A stretch of DNA of 64,000 nucleotides from Acidimicrobiales bacterium AG-414-N20 (GTDB taxonomy: Bacteria; Actinomycetota; Acidimicrobiia; Acidimicrobiales; MedAcidi-G1): assembly GCA_003214465.1 (NCBI GenBank), contig QCLO01000003.1:62001-126000 (forward strand), written 5' to 3'. The translations under genes and the position numbers were made by a program. Positions 25,644-34,101 of the stretch are shown piece after piece. Below the pieces are notes generated by a model that saw only the letters and a list, made by a program, of their open reading frames with translations, was not told where the DNA came from and made no database searches. Within the stretch, counting starts at the first letter, position 1; each line of letters opens with the position of its first letter.

Positions 25644-27059
25644 ATGGGAGTCCATGGAATTATTTCATATGGCGCCTACATACCCAGAGGCAGCCTGCTG
25701 CGTTCATCAATAGTTGAATTCACAGGTAAAGGCTCAAATAAGGGCTCTAGATCCGTTGCATCGTATGATGAAAATACAACGACCATGGGCGTTGAAGCTG
25801 CTCGAAATGCTTTAAAAGGATCAGAGAGTAACCCTAAAAAGCTCTGGTTCTCAACTGTTGTTCCTGCATATTTGGATAAAACAAATGCAACAAATATCCA
25901 CTCAGCCCTTCAATTGGACGATTTTGTAGAAGCGGTCGACTTTGGGAATTCAACCCGTTCAGCAATGGGAGCTTTATCTAATGCTCTAGAAAGCGATGAT
26001 TCAACTTTGGTAGTCACTGCAGATCTAAGAACAGGACCATCAGGTGGAACTGAAGAATCCTCAGGTGGGGACGCTTCCACAGCTCTATTAATCGGTACAG
26101 ATAAACAAGGAGTTTTACTGGCAGAGTATTTAGGCGGAGTTGCTATAACGTCTGACTTCACTGACAGATGGCGTGTGCCAGGAAGTTCTTATTCTCAAGT
26201 ATGGGAAGAGCGGTTTGGGGAACAGGCATACAAGCCACTAGTTGACAGAGCTTGGAGTGAAGCTTTGAAAAAACTTGACATAAAAACTGAAGACATAAGC
26301 GTGGCGCTTGTATCAGGTTTGCATTCCCGAGCTGTAGCCAGATCAATTCCTTCACTAGACGTTGACATTTCTAATGACTTGACTGACCAAATTGGAAATA
26401 CAGGTGCCGCTCACCCTTCACTTCTTTTGGCTAATTTTCTTGATCAAGCAAAACCAAATGAGATAGTTGCGTTAATCGTTCTGGCTGATGGTTGCGATGT
26501 CCTTTTCTTTCGAACCACTCAAGAAGTTGAAAATAGGAGAAATTCTTTTCCTGTTTCCGAACAAATAGAAAACCAGTCCACAGTTCCATATAGCAAGTAC
26601 TTGTCATGGCGCGGATTATTAGACAGTCAACTCCCTAATCGCCCTTCTCCGACTAGGCCTTCCTCGTCAGCTGCTATGAGGCGAAATGATTGGAAAATGG
26701 GTTTTGTTGCATCCAAAGATACAACGACAGGAATAGTCCACATGCCACCATCTCGCATCGGTATAAAAGGCGGCGGTATTGATGACATGGAACAGTTACC
26801 TATGGCTGATTCCATAGGAACCATTGAGACTTTCACAGTTGACAATTTGGTTTACTCGCCAAACTCTCCTGTAGTTTTCGCTGTAGTTAATTTCGAAGAT
26901 GGGGGGCGACTTCCCGTCGAACTTACAGACACAGACCCAGAGAAAATTGAAATTGGTGATCGGGTGGAAATGACCTTTCGTTGTTTGTATACCGCTGATG
27001 GAATCCACAACTACTTTTGGAAAGCAAGACCGATAAGACGAGAAAGAGAGAAGTCTTAG
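25644..27059 (+). CDS. HMG-CoA synthase-like protein fused to a C-terminal DUF35/OB-fold domain
   Basis: A 471-residue two-domain protein. Residues about 1-300 are thiolase-fold, starting GIISYGAYIPRG as in archaeal-type HMG-CoA synthases and ending with the GAAHPSLLLAN segment. Where the catalytic cysteine loop belongs, the sequence is VDFGNSTRSAMGAL (about 98-111), with Thr104 at the cysteine position. Residues about 325-471 resemble the DUF35 OB-fold companion of thiolases (MGFVASKDTTTG...MPPSRIG), but its zinc-ribbon cysteines are gone. It is followed without a gap by a SCPx-type thiolase gene, the arrangement of thiolase-DUF35-HMGCS complexes. Possibly structural or channelling in function rather than catalytic. 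Confidence 0.75.
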   Translation: MGVHGIISYGAYIPRGSLLRSSIVEFTGKGSNKGSRSVASYDENTTTMGVEAARNALKGSESNPKKLWFSTVVPAYLDKTNATNIHSALQLDDFVEAVDFGNSTRSAMGALSNALESDDSTLVVTADLRTGPSGGTEESSGGDASTALLIGTDKQGVLLAEYLGGVAITSDFTDRWRVPGSSYSQVWEERFGEQAYKPLVDRAWSEALKKLDIKTEDISVALVSGLHSRAVARSIPSLDVDISNDLTDQIGNTGAAHPSLLLANFLDQAKPNEIVALIVLADGCDVLFFRTTQEVENRRNSFPVSEQIENQSTVPYSKYLSWRGLLDSQLPNRPSPTRPSSSAAMRRNDWKMGFVASKDTTTGIVHMPPSRIGIKGGGIDDMEQLPMADSIGTIETFTVDNLVYSPNSPVVFAVVNFEDGGRLPVELTDTDPEKIEIGDRVEMTFRCLYTADGIHNYFWKARPIRREREKS

Positions 27060-28253
27060 ATGGCATCACATGGTATTAAAGATCAAGTCGCAATTGTAGG
27101 AATGGGTTGTACGAGTTTTGGCGAACATTGGGACAAATCACTTGACGATCTCATTATCGAGGCATCGGAAAAAGCCACTAAATCGGCGGGTATTGAAACT
27201 GATCTGATAGATGCTTATTGGTTCGGGACTTCACAGTCCGCAGCATCAGGAATAGCTTTAGCTACTCCTTTGAGACTTTCGGGTAAGCCCGTTACCCGTG
27301 TAGAAAATTATTGTGCCACCGGGTCTGAGTCTTTACGCCAAGCGTGTTACGCGGTTGCTTCTGGAGCGTATGACTCTGCAATGGCGCTAGGAGCAGAAAA
27401 AGTAAAAGATAGCGGTTACCAAGGTCTCAATGCTTTTCCTGTTCCGACTGATGGCACAAATCGGACGTTGACAGCAGCAGCCATGTTTAGTCTGATTATC
27501 CCTGCGTATGCAAAACGATACGGAGTTGATGAAGACGAGCTCAGATACGTCGCGGCTCGCATAGCTCAAAAAAACCATTTCAATGGGTCAAGAAATGAAT
27601 TAGCTCAATTTCGGCGTGAGATTTCGGCTGAGAAGATCTGTGAGATGCCGTCGATTGCTGGATGTCTCTCAGTTATGGATTGTGCCGGCGTTGCTGATGG
27701 GGCAGCGGCTGCCATAGTTGTCAGAGCCGAAGATGCTCATAAATATACTGATAAACCTTTATATATAAAGGCTCTTTCTGTGGTTGCTGGAGATAGCAGC
27801 GGTTTAGTGGATCCTGATTTTGATTTCACCACTCTTCCCGAGTGCGCCGTTGCAGCTGAAGATGCCTATATGCAAGCTGGAATCAAGGAACCGAGAAAAG
27901 AGCTAGCCATGGCGGAGGTTCATGACTGTTTTACTCCAACAGAGATGATTCTTATGGAAGACTTGGGTTTTTGTGAAAAAGGTACAGCATGGCAGGAAGT
28001 GCTTGATGGGTCTTTCGATATAGATGGTGAGATTCCTGTAAATACTGATGGTGGTCTTAAAGCCTTCGGTCATCCAGTGGGTGCCAGTGGACTAAGAATG
28101 TTTTATGAGACATGGTTGCAACTAAGGGGAGAGGCGCCAGCTGATAGGTCAATTTCTCTTGAACAATCCCAGCAGGCACTTGTACATAATCTGGGTGGTT
28201 ATCCAGGTGAGATGGTCTCTTTCGTGGGCATTGTAGGAGCTGAACTCTCCTGA
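27060..28253 (+). CDS. SCPx-type thiolase (acetyl-CoA acetyltransferase family)
   Basis: A 397-residue thiolase-fold enzyme of the lipid-transfer/SCP2-thiolase branch. The nucleophile is Cys85 in VENYCATGSESLRQA; the second active-site segment is EVHDCFTPTEMI; the C-terminal GGLKAFGHPVGASGLRMFYE carries the GHP histidine. The start codon follows the stop of the HMG-CoA-synthase-like/DUF35 gene directly, so the proteins probably form one complex. Likely reaction is thiolytic cleavage or Claisen condensation of an acyl-CoA. It converges with the MDMPI-like gene, whose stop is adjacent. Confidence 0.9.
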   Translation: MASHGIKDQVAIVGMGCTSFGEHWDKSLDDLIIEASEKATKSAGIETDLIDAYWFGTSQSAASGIALATPLRLSGKPVTRVENYCATGSESLRQACYAVASGAYDSAMALGAEKVKDSGYQGLNAFPVPTDGTNRTLTAAAMFSLIIPAYAKRYGVDEDELRYVAARIAQKNHFNGSRNELAQFRREISAEKICEMPSIAGCLSVMDCAGVADGAAAAIVVRAEDAHKYTDKPLYIKALSVVAGDSSGLVDPDFDFTTLPECAVAAEDAYMQAGIKEPRKELAMAEVHDCFTPTEMILMEDLGFCEKGTAWQEVLDGSFDIDGEIPVNTDGGLKAFGHPVGASGLRMFYETWLQLRGEAPADRSISLEQSQQALVHNLGGYPGEMVSFVGIVGAELS

Positions 28254-28955
28254 TTAAGGGCCAATGCGTGCCCAAGTATTAATCACCTCTTCATCTCCGA
28301 AGCATTCAAGGTTTTCCTGTCCTCGACCCCAGAGGTAAAGAAGGATATCTTCCGCTCTACCTCTTACAGCCGCATCGCCTTTACCGTGCTCTCTCTTTAT
28401 TTCAAGTTCGCCGTCTGATGAAGCCAGCATCCATTCGCCTTCACAATCAGTGCAATGTAAGTGAATTGAAGCATTAGGAAAGTCGGCATCAGTTCGAAAC
28501 ATAAACAGCTTCTCCTCGATTCCATCAAGAGCTAACAATGTCGAGATTGAAGAACGTGTGTTTAAAGTCCCTTCTGTGTCCCAATTGTGAACTGTGTTTT
28601 CATGAGCCATGCGTCTAACCCAAAAACCGACAGTTTTATTTGTCGTCCAAGACCAGCAAGGAGATGAAAAATCATTGTCTTGAAATTCATTTAATAAGTT
28701 TTCAAGTTGTTCTAAGGGGGAGTTTTTCATTTCATCAGATGGAACAGCTCTCTCATTTTCGTTTCCAGCATTTATTTGTGAAGCTCCGAACCACCACACC
28801 ATTTTCATATGGTTAAGAAGTTCCAAATTGTTCCATTCCGGACAGGTAGGAACAATTGCATCAAGATCTTTTTCAGCAGAAGCTATTAATGATCTGCCGG
28901 CCTGTTCGGCTACTACTAGAAGCTCTGAAAGTTCCATGTGACTGTTCTGATTCAT
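28254..28955 (-). CDS. Maleylpyruvate isomerase N-terminal-domain (TIGR03083-type) protein
   Basis: About 233 residues. The N-terminal metal-binding bundle has IVPTCPEWNNLELLNHMKMVWWFG, and RRMAHENTVHNWDTEG supplies the second histidine segment; the C-terminal part (IHLHCTDCEGEW...GDAAVRGRAEDILLYLWGR) is the MDMPI_C domain. The start is the ATG at 28955, preceded by GGAGA, ten bases after the stop of the PAC2 gene on the same strand; upstream in-frame codons would overlap that gene. This is the second protein of this family in the window (see 21458-22273); the N-terminal CPxW motif is more canonical here. Likely mycothiol-linked; function unassigned. Confidence 0.82.
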   Translation of the reverse strand: MNQNSHMELSELLVVAEQAGRSLIASAEKDLDAIVPTCPEWNNLELLNHMKMVWWFGASQINAGNENERAVPSDEMKNSPLEQLENLLNEFQDNDFSSPCWSWTTNKTVGFWVRRMAHENTVHNWDTEGTLNTRSSISTLLALDGIEEKLFMFRTDADFPNASIHLHCTDCEGEWMLASSDGELEIKREHGKGDAAVRGRAEDILLYLWGRGQENLECFGDEEVINTWARIGP

Positions 28956-28965
28956 ATTTCTCCAG

Positions 28966-29850
28966 TTATCTATCTTGGTTCGGACCTTGTTCACGAAGGA
29001 AAGCTTCGAATTCGGCAGCCAGATCATCTCCTGAAGGTAAAAGGTTTTCATCTTCATCAATAGCTGTTTCTAAACGTGTTACATAAGCAGTTATTTCATC
29101 GTCACTAGCAACAGCAGCATCTACTTGTTTCTGCCAATCAGCAGCGGGTCCATCAAGTTCCTCATATTCTGTTGTAACTCCAGTTACTTGTTCAAAGCGT
29201 CTAAGAAGAGCTCTTGTTGCTTTTGGATTAGGTGAATCTGGAACATAGTGAGGAACTGAAACTCGAAGTGATATAACTGGAATCTTTGAACGATCGAGTG
29301 CATCGTGAAGCACGCCAACTATTCCAGTTGGCCCTTGATAAGAAGGTTTTTCCAGATGTAAGCGTTCCGCAAGCTCTGGATTAGTACTACTTCCTGTCAC
29401 CGTTAGAGGTCGACTGTGTGGAGTCATTCCGACCATTGAGCCGAGTGTAAGAACAGATTCAGCATTTGACTTGTTAACTATCTCTATTAAAAGTTTGCTA
29501 AATGTACGCCAGCGAAGGTGTGGTTCGATTCCAGAAATGGCTAGAAGGTCTCTTTCATTTCCATTAGTTTTGATCGTTACTATTTTATTTTTAGGCCAAG
29601 TAAGAGTTCTTTCTCCATTTTTATCAAAACTTATCAGTGGTCTTTCCTGAGTGAAGTCAAAAAAAGTTTCAGAGTCAATTTCTCCAATATTCTCAGACTC
29701 TGATTTTTCCATTAGCCACTCAAGAGCAGAGGTGGCTGAACCGCTGGCATCAAAAAGTCCTTTAAAAGCAACAACAAGGACTGGTCTGGTCAAAGAATCT
29801 AACGAGTCATAATCCAAGATTAATTCATTCACTAGAACAGGATCGCGCAA
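28966..29850 (-). CDS. PAC2-family protein
   Basis: A 294-residue protein beginning LVNELILDYDSLDSLTRPVLVVAFKGLFDASGSATSALEWL, the characteristic PAC2 (proteasome assembly chaperone 2-like, COG2047) opening, with the later LTLGSMVGMTPHSRPLTVTGSS and GPTGIVGVLHDALDRSKIPVISLRVSVPHYV segments. Actinobacteria carry it widely and its role is unsettled. The TTG start at 29850 lies 11 bp from the divergent MFS start, leaving little room for promoters; a GTG at codon 7 (29832) is another possible start. C-terminal residues are acidic with a predicted coiled segment. Confidence 0.85.
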   Translation of the reverse strand: MRDPVLVNELILDYDSLDSLTRPVLVVAFKGLFDASGSATSALEWLMEKSESENIGEIDSETFFDFTQERPLISFDKNGERTLTWPKNKIVTIKTNGNERDLLAISGIEPHLRWRTFSKLLIEIVNKSNAESVLTLGSMVGMTPHSRPLTVTGSSTNPELAERLHLEKPSYQGPTGIVGVLHDALDRSKIPVISLRVSVPHYVPDSPNPKATRALLRRFEQVTGVTTEYEELDGPAADWQKQVDAAVASDDEITAYVTRLETAIDEDENLLPSGDDLAAEFEAFLREQGPNQDR

Positions 29851-29861
29851 GTTTTGTTCTA

Positions 29862-31127
29862 ATGCACGATCATTCCTTCATTGTTGTGAGATTATTTGAC
29901 GTGCGTAAGAAATTCCTTCAAGAACCTGTACACAACGATTCATACAGATGGGTGATTTTTTCTGGTGTTTTCGGTGTTTACCTTGGATTTGGCATGGTAG
30001 CTATGTCATTAGCCCCTCTTGTAGGAGAAATACGGTCAGATTTGAATCTGACCCGTGGAGAAATAGGAATTGCACTAGGAACATGGCAATTGATCTATAT
30101 AGTCACGTCTCCAATAGCAGGACGTGTAATAGATCGTTTAGGTGTTGGTTATTCAATGACAATTGGAGCCTCTCTAGTTTTTATAAGCGGTATCACACGT
30201 TCTTTGGCTAATGACCTCACGACTTTATGTATGGCAGTAGCCTTTTTTGGAATTGGAGGACCTTTAGTATCCGCTTGTGCACCGACTGCAGTTGGTTTTT
30301 GGTTCACAAATGAACGAGAAAGAAAATTTGCAGTAGGGGCTTACACGGCTGCCCCTGCAGTCGGGAGCATCTTAGTTCTCGTCATGTCAAATTCACTTTT
30401 GATGCCTTTAACTGACTCATGGCGTTGGACAATTGCAATTGAAACACTTGTAATCGCTTTTGCCTTACTTTTTTGGATATTCATAGCCGAATTTAAAATT
30501 GAAAAAGATCATGTTCGTAAAAGAGAGGGAAATAAAACATTCCTGATTTGGAAATCTATAGTCATTTCAAAAGAAATTAAAATCATATTTCTTTTAGGAA
30601 TCACCGTGTTCTTTTTATCGCACGGGTTGGGTGGATGGATGCCTGAGATCCTTAGAGAACACATTGGATTTTCTTCTATGGCGGCATCAAACTGGACTGC
30701 AGCAAGTTTAGGAATAGGAATTCTCATATCACTATTGCTCCCGTCGCGTACACGAAGAGAAAACTTTTCTTTTATTCTCACTAGCCTCCTTTTGGTTATT
30801 GTTCTCTCCTTGGTCGCAATCATTTTTCTACCAAGCTATATGACCCCGTTATCAGTAATGATTGCTGGTTCCAGATCAGCATTAATACCGCTGGTAATTC
30901 TCGCTCTGATGGAGTCACCTAAGTTGAATATTAAACAAATGGGAACCGCTTACGGCCTTTGGTTTGCAAGTGCGGAAATTGGCGGTGTCTTAGGGCCAGT
31001 AACAGCAGGAAGAATGGCTGATTCGACCTTTGGGTATGACGGAGTCTTGTGGCTGATGGTCGCAGTTTGTCTAATGATGATTCTTTTGGCTTACGCTTTG
31101 CGTATAAGAACAGATGAAAGTAACTGA
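29862..31127 (+). CDS. MFS transporter
   Basis: About 421 residues with twelve hydrophobic segments, a major facilitator. The stretch SLAPLVGEIRSDLNLTRGEIGIALGTWQLIYIVTSPIAGRVIDRLG contains the loop-2/3 signature G-x-x-x-D-R-x-G of the superfamily (AGRVIDRLG). The N-terminal 30 residues before the first helix are hydrophilic; GTG codons at 29886 and 29901 are possible alternative starts. Its 3' end overlaps the sulfatase start by 14 bases, so it likely moves a sulfated substrate or its product. No substrate can be named. Confidence 0.85.
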   Translation: MHDHSFIVVRLFDVRKKFLQEPVHNDSYRWVIFSGVFGVYLGFGMVAMSLAPLVGEIRSDLNLTRGEIGIALGTWQLIYIVTSPIAGRVIDRLGVGYSMTIGASLVFISGITRSLANDLTTLCMAVAFFGIGGPLVSACAPTAVGFWFTNERERKFAVGAYTAAPAVGSILVLVMSNSLLMPLTDSWRWTIAIETLVIAFALLFWIFIAEFKIEKDHVRKREGNKTFLIWKSIVISKEIKIIFLLGITVFFLSHGLGGWMPEILREHIGFSSMAASNWTAASLGIGILISLLLPSRTRRENFSFILTSLLLVIVLSLVAIIFLPSYMTPLSVMIAGSRSALIPLVILALMESPKLNIKQMGTAYGLWFASAEIGGVLGPVTAGRMADSTFGYDGVLWLMVAVCLMMILLAYALRIRTDESN

Positions 31128-33474
31128 CATGTTCAAAAAAATGACAGCCAGAAATGACAAAGGGAAAAATTTGAATAGGGCATACTCAGGATTCGAAGGA
31201 GAAATCGGACTTACACACTCGACCTCTTCGCCATCTTGGCCACAAAGAAATGAACCTCACGAAGGTGCCCCTAATGTTCTTATAGTTCTATGCGACGATC
31301 TTGGTTTTTCAGATCTAGGTTCGTATGGTTCTGAGATTGAAACACCTAATTTGGATGCTCTAGCAGCTGAAGGTCTTAGGTATACCAATTTTCATGTGAA
31401 TCCAATGTGTTCCCCAACACGGGCTTCCTTATTGACTGGTTTAAATTCTCATTTAGCTGGACTAGCTACTGTCTGCCATGCAGACCCTGGTTTTCCTGGA
31501 TATGCAGCATCCATTCGAAGTGATACTGCAACTTTGGCTGAGATCCTCTCAGACAATGGATGGGCAACCCTTATGGTTGGCAAATGGCATTTAACTCCTG
31601 ACAACACTCTTTCAGAAGCTGGACCGAAAAATTCTTGGCCTTGTCAACGCGGTTTTGATCGTTACTACGGAATACTTGATGGTTTTACAAACTTTCATCA
31701 GCCGCATCGTTTATATGAAGACAATCATGTAGTGCAGGTTGATTCATATCCGGAAAACTATTTTTTTACTGATGACCTAACCGACCATGCATTGAACATG
31801 ATAAAAGAGGTGAGAATAGGACACCCAAAAAAACCGTGGTTTATGTATTTTTCGCACGGAGCTGTACACGCCCCTCTTCAAGCGCCTGAAAAAGACATAA
31901 AGAAATATGAAGGAATGTATAACAGAGGATGGGACAAAATCAGAGCAGAGCGCTACGAACGTCAGATTTCATCCCGATTGATCCCAGAGGGAACAGTTTT
32001 ACCTCCAAGGAATACAGAAAAGAACTATTCAGTAAGCCCGTGGGATGAATTAAGTGAAATGGAAAAGGAGACTTTTGCCCGATATCAGGAGATTTATGCG
32101 GCAATGGTTGACAATGTCGATCAGAATTTTGGAAAGTTACGACAAGAACTAGAAGCGATGGGAGAGTGGGAAAACACCGTTGTGATTTTCACTTCAGATA
32201 ATGGCGCGAGTAGAGAAGGTTTGGATAATGGAACATCGGCATATTTTAGAACCCTAATAAGCCAAGTTAGAAAGAATCCTCTTGATTCACTAAAGGTTGA
32301 CAATTCAAGATTGGATCTACTAGGCGGTCCACAAGCATTGGCTCATTATCCAAATGGCTGGGCAATGGCCTCTAATACTCCATTCCGCTTGTACAAAACA
32401 AACACCCATCAAGGAGGCCATCAAGTTCCATTGATAATTTCAAAAGGTGATGGTTTGAATGACAGGGGATCAATCAGAAAGCAATATCAACACGTGACTG
32501 ATCTTCTACCCACGATCCTCGAAATGCTTGAAGTCAAAATCCCACAAGAGCGAAAAGGTCAAAAGTTGGTGCCACCTAGTGGCAATAGCTTCCTTGAGTC
32601 ATTGAATGACGAAGAGGCTGAAAGTACCCACAGATTGCAGTACTACGAGCAAGAAGGGCATAGGGGGATTTATCGAGAAGGATGGTCGGCGGTGACCTGT
32701 CATCAGAAAAGGACTTCATTTGAAGAGGACAAATGGGAACTTTTTGATCTATCAACCGATCCAACAGAAACTCAGGATCTATCGGATTTACACCCCGAAG
32801 TTCTATCTGAATTGAAAGATATTTGGGAACAAGAAGCATGGGCTAACCAAGTATTTCCACTTGATGAAGGTACAGGTTTAAAAAATATCGTCCGTCCACA
32901 ATGGGAGGAAGAACTTGAAAGAACGCAGTCCTTCTTACCAGGCACTCCGACAGTGGAAAGATACAGATCTCTTAAGTTGATTAATGCCCGTTCCTTTGAA
33001 ATCATCATTTCGCTCGATTACAAGAAAGGCGATGAAGGGATACTCGTGGCTCACGGGGATCAGGGAGGGGGATACTCTATTTATATAGAAAATGGAGAGC
33101 TTTATCATGTCCATAATGGCTATGGGACTATGACTGAGGTTCCTTGTGGAGATCTTGTAGAAGGTGTAACAGAAATAAAATTGAAAGTCGAAGCAATGGG
33201 AGATTTGAAATGGAATACGCAGGTATATGTAGAGGATTCCATGGTTGCAGATACTCCCGATCTTCCTGTACTGACAGCGATGGCTCCATTTGAAGGAATA
33301 GATGTTGGGATTGATAGAAGATCACCAGTTTCATGGGCCTTGTACGAACGACATGGAACATTTCCCTACAAAGGTATTTTAAATTCGGTTACGTATGTGC
33401 CTGGGGAACTAGGCCCTGACGCGGGAAGTAGATGGATTGATTTATTAAGGGATTCTGGAGTCAAATATGAGTAA
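31114..33474 (+). CDS. Arylsulfatase-type sulfatase
   Basis: A 786-residue formylglycine-dependent sulfatase. The modification motif is CSPTR with Cys99 in NPMCSPTRASLLTG, to be oxidised to formylglycine; calcium ligands are the paired aspartates of LCDDLGFSDLGSYG (61-62) and VIFTSDNGASREG. The last ~200 residues form a beta-sandwich (GILVAHGDQGGGYSIYIENGELYHVHN) seen in the long AtsA-type enzymes. No signal peptide is evident, so it is probably cytoplasmic, consistent with uptake by the overlapping MFS gene. Start codon overlaps that gene; a second ATG at 31129 is possible. Hydrolyses a sulfate ester of unknown identity. Confidence 0.92.
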   Translation: MKVTDMFKKMTARNDKGKNLNRAYSGFEGEIGLTHSTSSPSWPQRNEPHEGAPNVLIVLCDDLGFSDLGSYGSEIETPNLDALAAEGLRYTNFHVNPMCSPTRASLLTGLNSHLAGLATVCHADPGFPGYAASIRSDTATLAEILSDNGWATLMVGKWHLTPDNTLSEAGPKNSWPCQRGFDRYYGILDGFTNFHQPHRLYEDNHVVQVDSYPENYFFTDDLTDHALNMIKEVRIGHPKKPWFMYFSHGAVHAPLQAPEKDIKKYEGMYNRGWDKIRAERYERQISSRLIPEGTVLPPRNTEKNYSVSPWDELSEMEKETFARYQEIYAAMVDNVDQNFGKLRQELEAMGEWENTVVIFTSDNGASREGLDNGTSAYFRTLISQVRKNPLDSLKVDNSRLDLLGGPQALAHYPNGWAMASNTPFRLYKTNTHQGGHQVPLIISKGDGLNDRGSIRKQYQHVTDLLPTILEMLEVKIPQERKGQKLVPPSGNSFLESLNDEEAESTHRLQYYEQEGHRGIYREGWSAVTCHQKRTSFEEDKWELFDLSTDPTETQDLSDLHPEVLSELKDIWEQEAWANQVFPLDEGTGLKNIVRPQWEEELERTQSFLPGTPTVERYRSLKLINARSFEIIISLDYKKGDEGILVAHGDQGGGYSIYIENGELYHVHNGYGTMTEVPCGDLVEGVTEIKLKVEAMGDLKWNTQVYVEDSMVADTPDLPVLTAMAPFEGIDVGIDRRSPVSWALYERHGTFPYKGILNSVTYVPGELGPDAGSRWIDLLRDSGVKYE

Positions 33475-34093
33475 CGACCATCACAAAATAAAAGATTTAG
33501 TGGACCCTAACCATACAGCTTTACTTTTGGTGGAATGTCAAAACGGAGTTATAGGCGAAAAGTCTAGTTTTCCAGCTCTTGCAGAAGCCTCTAAAAATAT
33601 GCTTGCCAACTTAGGAAAGCTCGCACAAGCAGCAAGAAATTCAAAAATAAAAGTAATTCATGGATTAGCAATGGTAAGAGAAGATGGTTGGGGATCAAAT
33701 AATAATGCTCGACTTTTTGGCGCTGCTCGTCGCTCACCTATAAAGCAGTTGCCTGATTCTGAAGCAGTAGAACCAATAAAAGAAATAGGTTTCGATAGCG
33801 AATCAGACGTCCTCCTTCCTAGGCTTCATGGTCTCTCACCGACATCGGGAACCGAATTAGACGCTTTGTTCAGAAACGAAGAAATTTCTACAGTGGTTGT
33901 AAGTGGAGTCTCTTTAAATGTCGCTGTGCAAAATTGTGTTTTCGATCTAATAAACAATGGTTACCAAGTCGTAGTTCCTGTAGATGCCGTAGCAGGTGTG
34001 CCGTTCGAATATGGAGAAACAATTATTGAAAACACTCTTGCGGTTTTAGCCACATTGACCGATGTTGAATCATTAATAAAAGTTTGGTCTTAA
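33467..34093 (+). CDS. Isochorismatase-fold protein lacking the usual catalytic triad
   Basis: A 208-residue cysteine-hydrolase-fold protein. Relative to the family, the catalytic Asp of the D-x-Q motif is Glu23 (LLLVECQNG), the Lys of K-x-R is Leu117 (VLLPRLHGLSPTSGTELD), and the nucleophile Cys of the G-V-x-x-N-x-C-V motif is Ala153 (SGVSLNVAV). The fold signatures remain (GTELDALFRN, VVVPVDAVAG). So it is either a non-catalytic homologue or uses different residues (Cys24 and Cys157 are nearby). It overlaps the sulfatase gene by eight bases and ends the MFS-sulfatase operon. Confidence 0.85.
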   Translation: MSNDHHKIKDLVDPNHTALLLVECQNGVIGEKSSFPALAEASKNMLANLGKLAQAARNSKIKVIHGLAMVREDGWGSNNNARLFGAARRSPIKQLPDSEAVEPIKEIGFDSESDVLLPRLHGLSPTSGTELDALFRNEEISTVVVSGVSLNVAVQNCVFDLINNGYQVVVPVDAVAGVPFEYGETIIENTLAVLATLTDVESLIKVWS

Positions 34094-34101
34094 CGGAAAT
34101 T

